This document shows positions 15,322 to 25,376 of a stretch of 64,000 nucleotides of DNA, in pieces. The first letter of the stretch is position 1; the number at the start of each line of letters is the position of its first letter. The DNA is from Butyricimonas faecihominis (GTDB lineage Bacteria > Bacteroidota > Bacteroidia > Bacteroidales > Marinifilaceae), in assembly GCF_033096445.1 (NCBI RefSeq), contig NZ_AP028155.1, forward strand, positions 4,655,880 through 4,719,879, read 5' to 3'. The notes under the pieces were generated by a model. The model was not told the origin of the DNA. It did no database searches and saw nothing but the letters and a program-made list of their open reading frames with translations. A program made the translations under genes and the position numbers.

Positions 15322-17499
15322 TTATTCAACAATGCTAATTTCGTTTAGTAAATTTGACGCCCCCGCGTATTTGTCTATAATCCACAGTACAAAACGAATG
15401 TCAACGCATACACATTTATTATATTTCGGATTGTAATAAAGGTCTCCGGCCATGGATTCCCAGTTGCCGTCGTATGCCAAACCGATCAATTCGCCCTTGG
15501 CATTGATCACCGGACTGCCGGAATTTCCTCCTGTGATGTCGAGATCCGTGGCGAATCCGGTATAAAGTTTTCCGTCTTTATCGGCATAACGTCCCCAGTC
15601 TCCTTTTTGAATGGCAGCCCAGCAGTCCGGGTTCAAGTCAAATTCCGGGTCATTTTCCACGTATTTTTCCTTGTAACCATCGATGGAAGAACGGTAATCG
15701 TAAGTCACTCCGTCTTTAGGGGAGTAACCGCCAACAGTTCCGTAGGTGATTCGCATTGTCGAGTTCGCATCCGGGGGAAGCACGGTACCCTTGTTCATCT
15801 CGACAAGAGCCTCCATGTAAAGCGTGCGTAAAGCACCTATTTTTTGGTTATTGTCTTTTAAATAATCACGCAGTTCGTAGTTTTTCGTTTGGGCGGATTT
15901 CGTGATCAGGTATGCCGGGTCTTTGTCGATTGTTTTTTGGTCAACACCCTTGTCTAACCAAGCAAACAAGCGTTCTTTCGTTGTTAGTACGGAATTTTTG
16001 TAAACATAGTCCGTCAGTTTCTGGTAGTCACCTTTGAATTTTTTTACGAGGTTACCAATTTCTTCCGGGAAGAATTTCGGGTCGATATTATTCACGTATA
16101 ACTCGATCATGGCAGTGAAGACCTTGCGGTCAACCTGCTCGTCATAGTCCTTGAAATATTGTTCGCAGAAATGTCTCAGGTTCTTGCATTGTGCGCAGTC
16201 TTTGTGTAGGACACAACATCCTTGTTTTTCCATGGCACTTTCGAATCCTTTAAAGCGCATGGCGAGACGGGTTAAGTCTGCCCCGTTTATGATAGCCTCC
16301 CGGTGGAAGATGGCGGTGGCCATATAGGGAGCGGAGAATGCATAGCAAGCTCGTAATTCCTCTATTAGGTTACCATATTTAGCCTTGCGGGTGGGATCTG
16401 CGTTAATCCATGCGGTTAGTTTCGCCTCTTCGGCTGTTTTAAGGCCGACAACATCATATTTTTTTGTGTATTCACATTCACCGATGGCGTATTTCCAGTA
16501 GTTGCTGTTCATGAAGTATTTGGAAGCGTATTGGAGGTTGATCTTCTCGTCGGCATTCATGGCTTCCCTCAGGATAGCTAATTTCGTGTCCCGAACCTTG
16601 ATCATGGCTGGATTCGTGATGTTAATTTTCTCGCTTACCCCGAAAGATGGCGTGTAGCGGGCAGTTGACCCCGGGTAGCCCAATACCATGGCGTAGTCAC
16701 CTTCCTTAATCCCGGCTACTGACACGGGTAACACGTATTTCGGCGTGATCGGCTGGTTGTCCGGAGAGTATTTGGCCGGGTTTCCATCCTTGTCACCGTA
16801 CACCCGGTACATGGCAAAATCTCCTTTATGCTGTGGCCACGACCAGTTATCCGTGTCTTTCCCGAATGCCCCGAAGCAAGTGGGAGGAGCCGCCACAAGG
16901 CGCACATCCTCGTACACTTTATAGTAGAACAAATAATATTTGTTACCTCGTAACATGGCCGCGCATGAGGCTTCGTACCCTTTCTTCGCGTATTTCTTTT
17001 CGATCACGGAGTTGGCTCTTCTTGAAGTATAAGGAGCTGCCTCGTCGTCTTTCTCGAAACTTTTCAGTACTTCCCTGTACTCGTCCGTGACGTCGATCAC
17101 CCGATCTAGGAACATGACCGTTTTGCCCGGAATACGGATTTCTTCACCTTGATTCTTTGACCAAAAACCATTTTTCAAGTAATCGTGTTCAAGACTACTC
17201 AACTTCTGGATGTCGTCGTAAGCGCAATGGTGATTCGTGATCATCAAGCCGTTTTTGGAGATCATACTTCCCGTGCAGCTTCCGAAATCTAGGGCCACGA
17301 TGGCATCCTTTAAAGAAGGAGCGGTTTCACTATATATTTCTTCTGCCGAGAGTTCAACCCCTTTGGCTTTCATTGCCTCGTAATTGGTTTGGGCCATAAG
17401 ATGGATCAGCCACATACCTTTGTCAGCTTTTGCTGTAAACGTGCTACCTGCAATTAAGAGGGCGGCAATAATGCTTTTGATAAATGTTGTTTTCTTCAT
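15322..17499 (-). CDS. S46 family dipeptidyl-peptidase, DPP7-like
   Basis: 725 aa from the ATG at 17499 (MKKTTFIKSIIAALLIAG signal peptide); a longer frame reaching back into the M16 gene is unlikely. It removes dipeptides from peptide N-termini in the periplasm. The catalytic His lies in NHHCAY (near 90) and the Ser in GGNSGSP (Ser 660). Eighteen residues after that Ser is Gly (AYDGNWE). The same position is Arg in the Asp/Glu-specific DPP11 and Gly in DPP7, so hydrophobic or small P1 preference is predicted. It starts 4 bases after the M16 peptidase stop and is cotranscribed with it, suggesting a peptide-degradation pair. Confidence 0.92.
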   Translation of the reverse strand: MKKTTFIKSIIAALLIAGSTFTAKADKGMWLIHLMAQTNYEAMKAKGVELSAEEIYSETAPSLKDAIVALDFGSCTGSMISKNGLMITNHHCAYDDIQKLSSLEHDYLKNGFWSKNQGEEIRIPGKTVMFLDRVIDVTDEYREVLKSFEKDDEAAPYTSRRANSVIEKKYAKKGYEASCAAMLRGNKYYLFYYKVYEDVRLVAAPPTCFGAFGKDTDNWSWPQHKGDFAMYRVYGDKDGNPAKYSPDNQPITPKYVLPVSVAGIKEGDYAMVLGYPGSTARYTPSFGVSEKINITNPAMIKVRDTKLAILREAMNADEKINLQYASKYFMNSNYWKYAIGECEYTKKYDVVGLKTAEEAKLTAWINADPTRKAKYGNLIEELRACYAFSAPYMATAIFHREAIINGADLTRLAMRFKGFESAMEKQGCCVLHKDCAQCKNLRHFCEQYFKDYDEQVDRKVFTAMIELYVNNIDPKFFPEEIGNLVKKFKGDYQKLTDYVYKNSVLTTKERLFAWLDKGVDQKTIDKDPAYLITKSAQTKNYELRDYLKDNNQKIGALRTLYMEALVEMNKGTVLPPDANSTMRITYGTVGGYSPKDGVTYDYRSSIDGYKEKYVENDPEFDLNPDCWAAIQKGDWGRYADKDGKLYTGFATDLDITGGNSGSPVINAKGELIGLAYDGNWESMAGDLYYNPKYNKCVCVDIRFVLWIIDKYAGASNLLNEISIVE

Positions 17500-17503
17500 C
17501 CCG

Positions 17504-20314
17504 TTATTTTTTTGGTAATAATACGAATTCCATTTTATTTTTCTGTCCAAACACGGTTTTGGCGAATTTACGAATATCTGATGGTGTTAGGCCACTCATC
17601 GTGTTTTCGTAATTCGTGAAATTGTCAATTCCGTATCGGTAATAGTCTGATAAAGTTTCCAGCCAATAAGAATTGGTGGAAATGTTTGTCTTGTAAAGTT
17701 TGTTGAAATAACGTTGTGCGTTTTCCAATTCGGAAGATGAGGGGCCATTTTTGACGAGATCATCGATTTCTTTCTGGACAATCTCCAGCATTTCGTCGGC
17801 CATGAAGGGGGCCGTGTCGAAATTCACCTCTATCGTGATCTGGTTTGTCGGGACAGCCTCTTCCGTGGCATTCACGCTGACGCTGTATGCTCCCCCTTTT
17901 TCCTCACGGATGGATTTCATGTATCTGTCCCGGAGAATATAGCGGAAGGCAGCCGAGAGAATTTTGTTTTCGGCGGAGTAGGGGAGTTTTGCCGTGTAAA
18001 GCACACTGATTGAAGCTTTGTCGGTTGTCAACTCTTTCTCGATATGCCGGATGATTTTTCCCTTGGCGTAACGCACGTGGTTATCTTTGTATTCCTGCTT
18101 TACCCCTGTTGTCGGTAGAGAGGCGATGTACGTTTCCACGAGTGGTTTTAATTTTTCTAAGTCAATGTCTCCCGTGAAAATGAACGTGAAGTCTCCGGCA
18201 TTGGCAAAACGTTCTTGGTATATTTGTTTTGTCTTTTCGAAGGTGATCGTGTTTACTTTTTCAAGGGTTAGGCTTGTTTTCCTCGGGTGATGGTTGTATT
18301 TCACGCCTTGAACTTCTTGACTATACTCGGCTTTTGGGAGGCCCTTGCGATTATTTAGTGTACTTTTTATTTTTTCAATTTGATGGTTAAACTCTTGTTG
18401 GTCAAAGTTCGGTTCCGTGACATAAAGATGGATCATTTGCATCAAGGTTTCTAGGTCTCGTTTGGCTGCATACCCGCTCAATGTTTCGTAATACTCCCCG
18501 ATTTCCGGCGTGAGGGAGATGACTTTCCCGACATTGATTTGTTTTAAATCGGCCCGGGAGAAATTCTTCACTCCTATGAGTTGGCAGAAATTGTTGGCCA
18601 TGAATCCATTGGCAAGTTCTTTTTCCGGCAGAGTGGAGGTTCCTCCTTCGCTGAATCCTTTGATGTCAACAATGTCTTTTTTGTTCGGGTATGATTTTAT
18701 GATGACCTTTGCGCCGTTTGAAAGAGTCCATTCAACAGTACCCATCGTGTCATTCTTCTTCTCTTCTAAAATGTTCCCGGATTGCGGTGTCTTCGTGATT
18801 AACCGGGTGTCTTTTAGAGTCCGGTGAACATAAGGCGTGATGTTTTGGTTTTTGGCGTTCCGGACGGTAGCGATTAACTCATGTTCGCCGGGATAACTGA
18901 TACTTTCTCGTCGGGGACCGAGTATCGTGATGAGTATATTGTCATCGGAGAACATCTCTAGGGCTGTACGGTTCAGTTCCTCTAAGGTCAGATTTTGTAG
19001 CGTGGAGACTGACATCTTTTCTAAGAAATCATTCGGCGGGATTGGGGCGCCTGTGGTGAAATGTGCCAAACAGGCTTTCACCATATCTACGCTTTTAAGA
19101 TTCTTTCTCTGGTTCATTTGGAGTTTAACTGATTTAAGCATGTTGGCTTGTAGTTCGTTGAACTCCTCCGGGGTAAACCCGTGCTTTTTTATTCTTTCCA
19201 CTTCGATAGCCAGTTCGTTCAAGGCTTCATTGACTTTATTGTCTTTCACGGCTCCCATGATGAATACCATCTTTTTGTCGGGCGTTAAGTCCGTGTAGTT
19301 TACTGATCCCTGACGGATATAAGGATTGCCTTGTGCAGCTTTGTTGATGATTCTTTTTTTGAATAATTCCGACACAAAGCTTCTTTCCAAGTCGGTTTTG
19401 TAGGCCTTCACCGTTTGTCTTTCACTTGGGGAAGGAAGATCCAGTTTATACATGAGTCTGACTACCATGGCACCGGCATCCGGATCGGTCGAGATGCCAA
19501 CGAGAGGCTCCCGGTTGTCGGGGACCGAATACACTTCTTTTTGTACCGGATGTTGTGCTTTAGGTAGTGGTGATAGAATTTTCTTGATTTTATTTTCCAT
19601 CATGTTCACGTCAAAATCACCGATCACGATCACGGCCTGCAAGTCGGGCCTGTACCATTTGTGGTAAAAATCCAACAAGGTCTGACGTTTGAAGTTCATG
19701 ATGATATTTATGTCACCGATCACGTTACGTTCGGCATACTTCGAATGGTTGTACATCACGGGGTTCAGTTGTTCCGACAGGCGCATACGGGGGATGTCCC
19801 GGGTTCTCCACTCTTCCCGGATAACTCCTCTTTCTGCCTCGATTTCAGCCGAGTCGCAGGTGATGTAACTGGACCAATCGTGAAGCATCAACAACACGGT
19901 GTCGATGATCGTTTCCCGAATTAAGGGAACTTCGGAGATATTGTATGCCGTTACGTTTCTGGACGTGAAAGCGTTCACGTTGGTGCCGAATCGTACACCG
20001 ATGCTGGCAAGGTATTCCAACATGGTTTTCTTCGGGAAATGCTTTGTTCCGTTAAAGGCCATGTGTTCAAGGAAATGGGCCAAGCCGTTCTGGTTGTCCT
20101 CTTCTTGCATTGCCCCCACGTTATGAACGATATAAAATTCTCCCCTGTTTTTAGGATTCTTGGAATGACGAATGTAATAGGTCAGCCCGTTATCCAACTT
20201 CCCGATCCGTATATCGGGATCCATCGGAATTGTTTGGCCTGTACCGATGTCCTGAGCCACCAAGGGACTGATGATCAGGGTGAGTAATATGGTGTAGATG
20301 ATGTTTTTTATCAT
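17504..20314 (-). CDS. M16 family zinc peptidase (pitrilysin/insulinase type)
   Basis: 936 aa with an N-terminal signal segment (IIYTILLTLIISPLVAQ). The inverted zinc motif HFLEH is at 80-84 (HxxEH), with the usual downstream Glu region near 150-160. The second, inactive M16 half follows from about 520 onward, giving the two-homologous-half architecture of about 930 residues. It should act in the periplasm on peptides, upstream of the DPP7-like exopeptidase that follows 4 bases later. No -7 box with clear -33 is seen upstream; the 268-base gap before it holds a palindromic element. Confidence 0.92.
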   Translation of the reverse strand: MIKNIIYTILLTLIISPLVAQDIGTGQTIPMDPDIRIGKLDNGLTYYIRHSKNPKNRGEFYIVHNVGAMQEEDNQNGLAHFLEHMAFNGTKHFPKKTMLEYLASIGVRFGTNVNAFTSRNVTAYNISEVPLIRETIIDTVLLMLHDWSSYITCDSAEIEAERGVIREEWRTRDIPRMRLSEQLNPVMYNHSKYAERNVIGDINIIMNFKRQTLLDFYHKWYRPDLQAVIVIGDFDVNMMENKIKKILSPLPKAQHPVQKEVYSVPDNREPLVGISTDPDAGAMVVRLMYKLDLPSPSERQTVKAYKTDLERSFVSELFKKRIINKAAQGNPYIRQGSVNYTDLTPDKKMVFIMGAVKDNKVNEALNELAIEVERIKKHGFTPEEFNELQANMLKSVKLQMNQRKNLKSVDMVKACLAHFTTGAPIPPNDFLEKMSVSTLQNLTLEELNRTALEMFSDDNILITILGPRRESISYPGEHELIATVRNAKNQNITPYVHRTLKDTRLITKTPQSGNILEEKKNDTMGTVEWTLSNGAKVIIKSYPNKKDIVDIKGFSEGGTSTLPEKELANGFMANNFCQLIGVKNFSRADLKQINVGKVISLTPEIGEYYETLSGYAAKRDLETLMQMIHLYVTEPNFDQQEFNHQIEKIKSTLNNRKGLPKAEYSQEVQGVKYNHHPRKTSLTLEKVNTITFEKTKQIYQERFANAGDFTFIFTGDIDLEKLKPLVETYIASLPTTGVKQEYKDNHVRYAKGKIIRHIEKELTTDKASISVLYTAKLPYSAENKILSAAFRYILRDRYMKSIREEKGGAYSVSVNATEEAVPTNQITIEVNFDTAPFMADEMLEIVQKEIDDLVKNGPSSSELENAQRYFNKLYKTNISTNSYWLETLSDYYRYGIDNFTNYENTMSGLTPSDIRKFAKTVFGQKNKMEFVLLPKK

Positions 20315-20427
20315 GGTGATTTACAATTTGTATGGGTATAAGTCTCGCGGGGTAATCCAAACGGATTACTCTGACAAGATAAAAGCATCGTAAAAAATGA
20401 TTTCAAGTTTCCCGTGGAGGATATGTT

Positions 20428-20558
20428 AAAAGTCGTATTTGTATTTATCAACTACCCCCCACTAACTCCCCCTTGCACAGGGGGAGAAAACGCTTGGTAA
20501 TCAGCTCTCCCCCTGTGCAAGGGGGAGCTGGTGGGGGTAGTTTTTAAAATTGACTTTT
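20428..20558. repeat. GC-rich palindromic element between two operons
   Basis: The arms 20451-20487 and 20505-20542 pair almost completely, with CTCCCCCTTGCACAGGGGGAG-like halves that are themselves palindromic. Weaker pairing AAAAGTC/GACTTTT extends to about 20428 and 20558. This REP/MITE-type sequence may also end transcription of the 4Fe-4S operon. Confidence 0.7.
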
Positions 20559-20582
20559 TGAAAGCCCCTTGGAAACGGTTGT

Positions 20583-22493
20583 TTATTCAACGGTTTTACC
20601 CGGTGTTTTAAAGGTTAGAGTAGCATCAATTTCTTTGGTTGTCCCGTTCGTGTAATGGATTTTCCATTTCGGGGTTTGAAGAATTTCCCAGATTTTATCA
20701 TCGTCCAGAACCTCTTTCACGTATGTGATCCGGATAACCGGAATGTCACCGTTCAGAGCCGTGGCGAATTCCATCACTCCATCTTGCGTGGAAAGGAAGC
20801 TTCCCAAATAGGGTACTTGGCGCTGAACTAACGGTTTATCCAATCCCGGATAGGGCATCTCGTAAACTGCCGTGGCAGCGTCTTCCCCGTATTTCTTCAA
20901 GGCAATTTGAAAACGAGATTTGGTTGCCGGGAACATCATTTCAAGGAATGCCTGACGACCGATCGTGTCCACTTGATTCGAGATGTTTACCAGTTCGTAG
21001 TCACATTCGATCTTCTTAACTCCACCACCATGCACCGGCATCTCGAATTCACGGGTTTCGACGATACTTCTTAATTCTTTTTTGTCGATTGGTTTATTGA
21101 TGTCCATGAATAATTTCACTCTTACCGGGCAGTCGTATTCGGTTTGTATTCCATAGAAACCTTCTTTTTCACGGATGATGTTTCCTAGGAACGTCACGTC
21201 CATTTGGTCAAATAGTTTTTCAACACCCAAGGTGACTATTTTTACTTGTTTCACTCCGGCAGGAGGAGTATTCAGTTTCCGTTTTACCGGGGTAAACATG
21301 GCGTTCTCTACTTTTTCTTTACTCGTTTCACTCGGATCATAATAAACCACGACGGCGAATCGATTCACGTAGGTCGTTACCCCGTAAACTCCCGGGACGT
21401 TTTTCATTCGTGCGGCAAATGCTTTGGAGCTGCCGAAACATTTCACGGTTCTCATGCCGTCGCGTTCGAAGGATTCCAAGTGTTCCAATTTTGCCGGGTC
21501 TCCCCAACGTTCATCTATGGTCGGCAATTCCCAATGGGTACCCATCCACAGCCCGACGAAGAAGAGAACAACGACTAGAATTGCGGGTAACCATCGGAAT
21601 GCCGGTTTACGGTTTATCTGTAAAGCATTTTTATTACATGATCCCATACATTCACCACATAAGGTACAATCGATGTCTTTCACGACTTTCAGGTTCGCCA
21701 CGTCAATTTGTTGTGGGCATTTTTTGCTACACAAACCGCAATGGTTACATTTCTCGTCATCCCGAGTAATGTGGAGTAACGGGAATACCTTGCTTTCGTG
21801 GTACACAATTTCGAAGATATAACCGATCACGCAGCTTGCACCGAGTAACCAATACCATTGCATCGGTAGGCCGAAATAGCCTAGAATTAATGAAAGTATC
21901 AATAAGCCTAGGAACGTGAGCGTGAATTTGAACACGTTGCTCAACGCTCCGAGCGGGCAGATGTATTTACACCAGAACATATTGATGAATAAGTTACCTA
22001 GGAATAGGCAGACGATGGAAATCAACGCCATCCATGCGGTAAGTTCGCCTTTGAATCCGGTTGCGATAGCATAGTACGGGTCAAAGTTCTTACAGAATAG
22101 TTCGCTGCTTGAGATCGTCATGTAGAATATCCAGAATAACAGGATATACTTGATCGCTCTTAAGATTTTGTCGACAATCGAACCTGTGGTGATGTTGATG
22201 TTTATCTTCATCTTTTTGCGCAAAACGGCCATCCATTCTGTTACCGTGCCCAAGGGACAGAGGTAACCGCAGAACAGTTTACTGAAAAGAATAACACCGA
22301 TTGCTAGGGTTACCCCCATCATGATCTGTACGATCGACATGCTACATGCCAGTGTGTTTGAATTCAAGTAGGTTACGAGAGATTGCAGTCCCCCGAACGG
22401 GCAGTAGGCCTCGACGTCGGCTGGCGCACCCCCGAAAAATACTTTCAGAATGAATCCGGCAATGACTGCAATTACACCCAATTGCAGTAACAT
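20583..22493 (-). CDS. Polyferredoxin membrane protein with HMA-like domains
   Basis: 636 aa. About six membrane helices carry the NapH/NosR/CcoG-type motifs CGYLCPLG (75-82) and CKYICPLG (175-182). Two 4Fe-4S motifs, CNHCGLCSKKCP (249-260) and CTLCGECMGSC (276-286), face the cytoplasm. After a last helix (301-318) comes a ferredoxin-like HMA-type domain at about 346-402 with a single Cys (VKCFGSS), a related segment at about 412-490 and a third near 555-615. Electron transfer across the membrane to a bound metal, as in the Cu(II) reductase CcoG, is an inference. It is the last gene of the sigma-factor operon. An upstream ATG at 22524 is one base out of frame; see findings. Confidence 0.8.
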   Translation of the reverse strand: MLLQLGVIAVIAGFILKVFFGGAPADVEAYCPFGGLQSLVTYLNSNTLACSMSIVQIMMGVTLAIGVILFSKLFCGYLCPLGTVTEWMAVLRKKMKININITTGSIVDKILRAIKYILLFWIFYMTISSSELFCKNFDPYYAIATGFKGELTAWMALISIVCLFLGNLFINMFWCKYICPLGALSNVFKFTLTFLGLLILSLILGYFGLPMQWYWLLGASCVIGYIFEIVYHESKVFPLLHITRDDEKCNHCGLCSKKCPQQIDVANLKVVKDIDCTLCGECMGSCNKNALQINRKPAFRWLPAILVVVLFFVGLWMGTHWELPTIDERWGDPAKLEHLESFERDGMRTVKCFGSSKAFAARMKNVPGVYGVTTYVNRFAVVVYYDPSETSKEKVENAMFTPVKRKLNTPPAGVKQVKIVTLGVEKLFDQMDVTFLGNIIREKEGFYGIQTEYDCPVRVKLFMDINKPIDKKELRSIVETREFEMPVHGGGVKKIECDYELVNISNQVDTIGRQAFLEMMFPATKSRFQIALKKYGEDAATAVYEMPYPGLDKPLVQRQVPYLGSFLSTQDGVMEFATALNGDIPVIRITYVKEVLDDDKIWEILQTPKWKIHYTNGTTKEIDATLTFKTPGKTVE

Positions 22494-22555
22494 GTCTCCA
22501 TAAATTTTTCTTAATCTTGCTCATTTCTTTTTTGATATTTGTTGTTTTTGATCCC

Positions 22556-24151
22556 CTAGAATGATAGTCCTATCGTGGCTTGCAACGTTGTCCAGTCTTT
22601 ACCGTCATACAGGCCGCTGGTGGACTTTTTATAATTGACATTACCGATAGCGTACAGGTTCATCCCTTTCTCCTTGTTGAGGAAATAAGTGTAGCGAACG
22701 TTTACTCCTCCGGCTATTTTATCCGATGTGATATACTCGAATTCCTGTTCCAGTAAATCTTTTCGTTGCGGGTATGCGTCGATATTCGGCAAGCCGGTTT
22801 CGGCTTCTTGTTTCATTTTTAACATCGTGCCTCCCCCGATGGTGTAGGCCCCGTTTATGCCGCAATCCAACATCCCTTTTTTGAAAAGGAAATTCTTCTC
22901 GAATGAAAGATAACCTTCGGTGTTTCTCAATATTTGTTGGAATTTAGCTGGATATAGCCGGTATTCTCTTTCTGCATAAAAGCCTTTGGCGCCAATTTGT
23001 GCATTCCAGCAACTGTTATATGCGGTGCGATTGCGAAACAGGTTATAGTTTACGTCATAAACGGAGGATTCGATGGAAGATTTATTCTTTTTTCCGAATT
23101 GTGTCCAAGTGCTATTTTGGTTTATGACTTCTTTTTGCTGGATATTCTCGTAGCCTAGCATATTTGAGAAATTGGCTTGCAGGTTAATGTAGTGGCTGTA
23201 CTTTTCTCCGCTGACATTAAATGCTCCGGTGTAATTGTACGCACGTTGTTTCATTTCACCTCCGCGCTCTTTGTTATAGTTCGCTTTGAAAATCTCCTGC
23301 TTTTTTTCCAGCATGGAGAATTGGTTAAAGAATCGGGTCCGGTGGGTATGGAATTCCACTTGTGCGGCACCTCCTAGCGCTTCATCCCGAATGTCCCGGA
23401 TGATGCTTACGGTTGAACTCACCTGTTCTGACGTGTAGAACCACAATCCCTCGACGGAAAGAAGTTCCGGTGTCCGGCCTGTTCCGATTGTCCTGATATC
23501 AATGTTTTCAGTCTCCTTCTGATAAATGAAATTCAGTCCCAAGTTCAAATATTTGGATCGGTAAACTACTCCCGGGTATACTTTCAAGTTCATGTACGTG
23601 TTCTTGTTACGGGCGTCTTTCTTCTTGGCGTTACTGGCGGTCAGGTAATCGATTTTAGCCCCGATGCTCCAGTGTTTTCCGATCATGTAGCCGATGCCGC
23701 CTTCCAGAATGTAAGTTTCCATGGTCTGACGTCCCGGCATGCTGTCTGCAAAGAATATTGGAGAGCGATACGGGTTGATAACGTTACACCATCCCATTTT
23801 CAGGCGGTTCATGTAGTCAAAACTGAATTTCCCGTAAAAGAATACTTTATTCAATCTTCGGAAGGATTCTGTTTGCAAGTTTGTTTTATTGGATGCCGTG
23901 GGGGCATTCACATTTCTAAAACTACCTTTTCCATATTGAAAGTCGATTTCTACGATGGTGAAATCCTGATTTTCGTTGAACGTTAATCCAGCGTAGTTTA
24001 AAGACTTCGTCCAAGGATTGTTCGCTTTGACCCGATCCATCCGGTAAAAAATCTTCTCGTTGTCTTGGGTTTGGGCATTTACGGCCGACATCCCGGCGAT
24101 GAGTAGACCCAGACCAAGTGTATATATTTTTTTGAATTTCATAATCTTCAT
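22556..24151 (-). CDS. DUF6850 family outer-membrane beta-barrel protein
   Basis: 531 aa with signal peptide (IYTLGLGLLIAGMSAVNAQ). It is rich in alternating aromatic/polar strands (VYPGVVYRSKYLNLGLNFIYQKE, NLYAIGNVNYKK) and ends in Phe (TIGLSF), as expected for a barrel exported to the outer membrane. The family matches DUF6850, which travels with DUF4876 and a TonB-dependent receptor. Its role is unknown; a pore or partner of the receptor is possible. It starts 17 bases after DUF4876. Confidence 0.75.
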   Translation of the reverse strand: MKIMKFKKIYTLGLGLLIAGMSAVNAQTQDNEKIFYRMDRVKANNPWTKSLNYAGLTFNENQDFTIVEIDFQYGKGSFRNVNAPTASNKTNLQTESFRRLNKVFFYGKFSFDYMNRLKMGWCNVINPYRSPIFFADSMPGRQTMETYILEGGIGYMIGKHWSIGAKIDYLTASNAKKKDARNKNTYMNLKVYPGVVYRSKYLNLGLNFIYQKETENIDIRTIGTGRTPELLSVEGLWFYTSEQVSSTVSIIRDIRDEALGGAAQVEFHTHRTRFFNQFSMLEKKQEIFKANYNKERGGEMKQRAYNYTGAFNVSGEKYSHYINLQANFSNMLGYENIQQKEVINQNSTWTQFGKKNKSSIESSVYDVNYNLFRNRTAYNSCWNAQIGAKGFYAEREYRLYPAKFQQILRNTEGYLSFEKNFLFKKGMLDCGINGAYTIGGGTMLKMKQEAETGLPNIDAYPQRKDLLEQEFEYITSDKIAGGVNVRYTYFLNKEKGMNLYAIGNVNYKKSTSGLYDGKDWTTLQATIGLSF

Positions 24152-24168
24152 TTTTAGATACAGTTCGT

Positions 24169-25356
24169 CTATCTGTTTTTTAATGTATTCGGAACTACTT
24201 CGAAATCCTCGCTGGAATTGTTGGAGTCCATGTATATGGTCCTGCCATCGACAACTTCATCCACTTTTCGGCAAACGGAATTCCCTAGGTAACTTGTCGG
24301 TATATAAGTGAATCCTGCATCGATGTTATTAGGGATTCGCTTATTTGCTTTACTGGCACTTGTCACGCATTCAACACCGTCGATTACCCAATCCTTGTGA
24401 ATCATCAAAAATTTCATTGTTGCGGAAGGTTTTACCGGATCTTGTTGAATATTTCCGGGATCTTCAGCATAGGCTTGTGCGCTGATTGCTTCGGATGTTG
24501 GAATTTTGAAAATGACCATAGCCGGGCCTGTCAAGCTGATGGTAAATGCATTACCACTATTTCTCCATATCATTTTTAATGGTTCAACTCCCGGTGCGGG
24601 AACGGATGCTCCTGTCAACAGCGGGTCCCAAAATGCAAAACCAACTTTGGAAAGATCCACGGATTGCGAGGCAATATCCACGTGATTGATGGCATTAAGT
24701 GCGATAATCGTTTCTTCCCCGGGTTGTAAGGGGTAGTCTGTGCCTGTTCCGGGGAATTGCCATGCCATCATGAATAGCGGAATTTCATCCCATAAACTTC
24801 CGTCCGGTTTGGTGAAGTTACTGGGACTGGTACTCGTGACAGGGTTTACGGTTCCGATACAAAGACTGTCCAGATAGGCGATCTCGTCGGAATTGTTGTA
24901 GATTGACATATAAGCATCTTTTCCATAATTTTTACCATCATCTTTTTTACAGGAGGCGTAGTAAATCTCTTTGATGATTAATTGTTGTAATTTGGCATGA
25001 GTCAGGTTTATCGTGTAAGTATCCCCATCTTTTGTCCCTTCACTCAGTACAATTCGCTCCATTCTCCCGTTAAAGATGTCGATCGTGTTTTCTCCCCTTT
25101 CCCGGTGTTGGGCAACAGCCTCGTAAAAACCGTATTCCACGTTGAACGTGGCGATACCAGAGGCATCACATTTGCTCGTGTAGGTCAGACCTGATGTCGT
25201 GCTGTATAATTTCACGTCAATCCCTTCCGGGCTGGTGTTTTCAAAACCTTCCGGCATATTCACCTTGATTAGGGCTCCGATACTCATTTTTTCTTCTTTC
25301 AGACATCCCGTGAAAAGGAATATGACCAGAAGCGTAAGTATATGATATGTTTTCAT
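24169..25356 (-). CDS. DUF4876 lipoprotein
   Basis: 395 aa. The signal peptide ends in the lipobox VIFLFTGC, giving Cys18 as lipid anchor. An N-terminal beta domain resembling a prealbumin/CarboxypepD fold (VKLYSTTSGLTYTSKCDASGIATFNV) is followed by a larger domain (LIIKEIYYASCKKDDGKNYGKDAYMSIYNNSDE) typical of DUF4876. It lies between the TonB receptor and the DUF6850 barrel with 20- and 17-base gaps, so it is probably the surface lipoprotein partner of the receptor. Confidence 0.75.
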   Translation of the reverse strand: MKTYHILTLLVIFLFTGCLKEEKMSIGALIKVNMPEGFENTSPEGIDVKLYSTTSGLTYTSKCDASGIATFNVEYGFYEAVAQHRERGENTIDIFNGRMERIVLSEGTKDGDTYTINLTHAKLQQLIIKEIYYASCKKDDGKNYGKDAYMSIYNNSDEIAYLDSLCIGTVNPVTSTSPSNFTKPDGSLWDEIPLFMMAWQFPGTGTDYPLQPGEETIIALNAINHVDIASQSVDLSKVGFAFWDPLLTGASVPAPGVEPLKMIWRNSGNAFTISLTGPAMVIFKIPTSEAISAQAYAEDPGNIQQDPVKPSATMKFLMIHKDWVIDGVECVTSASKANKRIPNNIDAGFTYIPTSYLGNSVCRKVDEVVDGRTIYMDSNNSSEDFEVVPNTLKNR

Positions 25357-25376
25357 CTTTATTCCTTTTTTATCCG

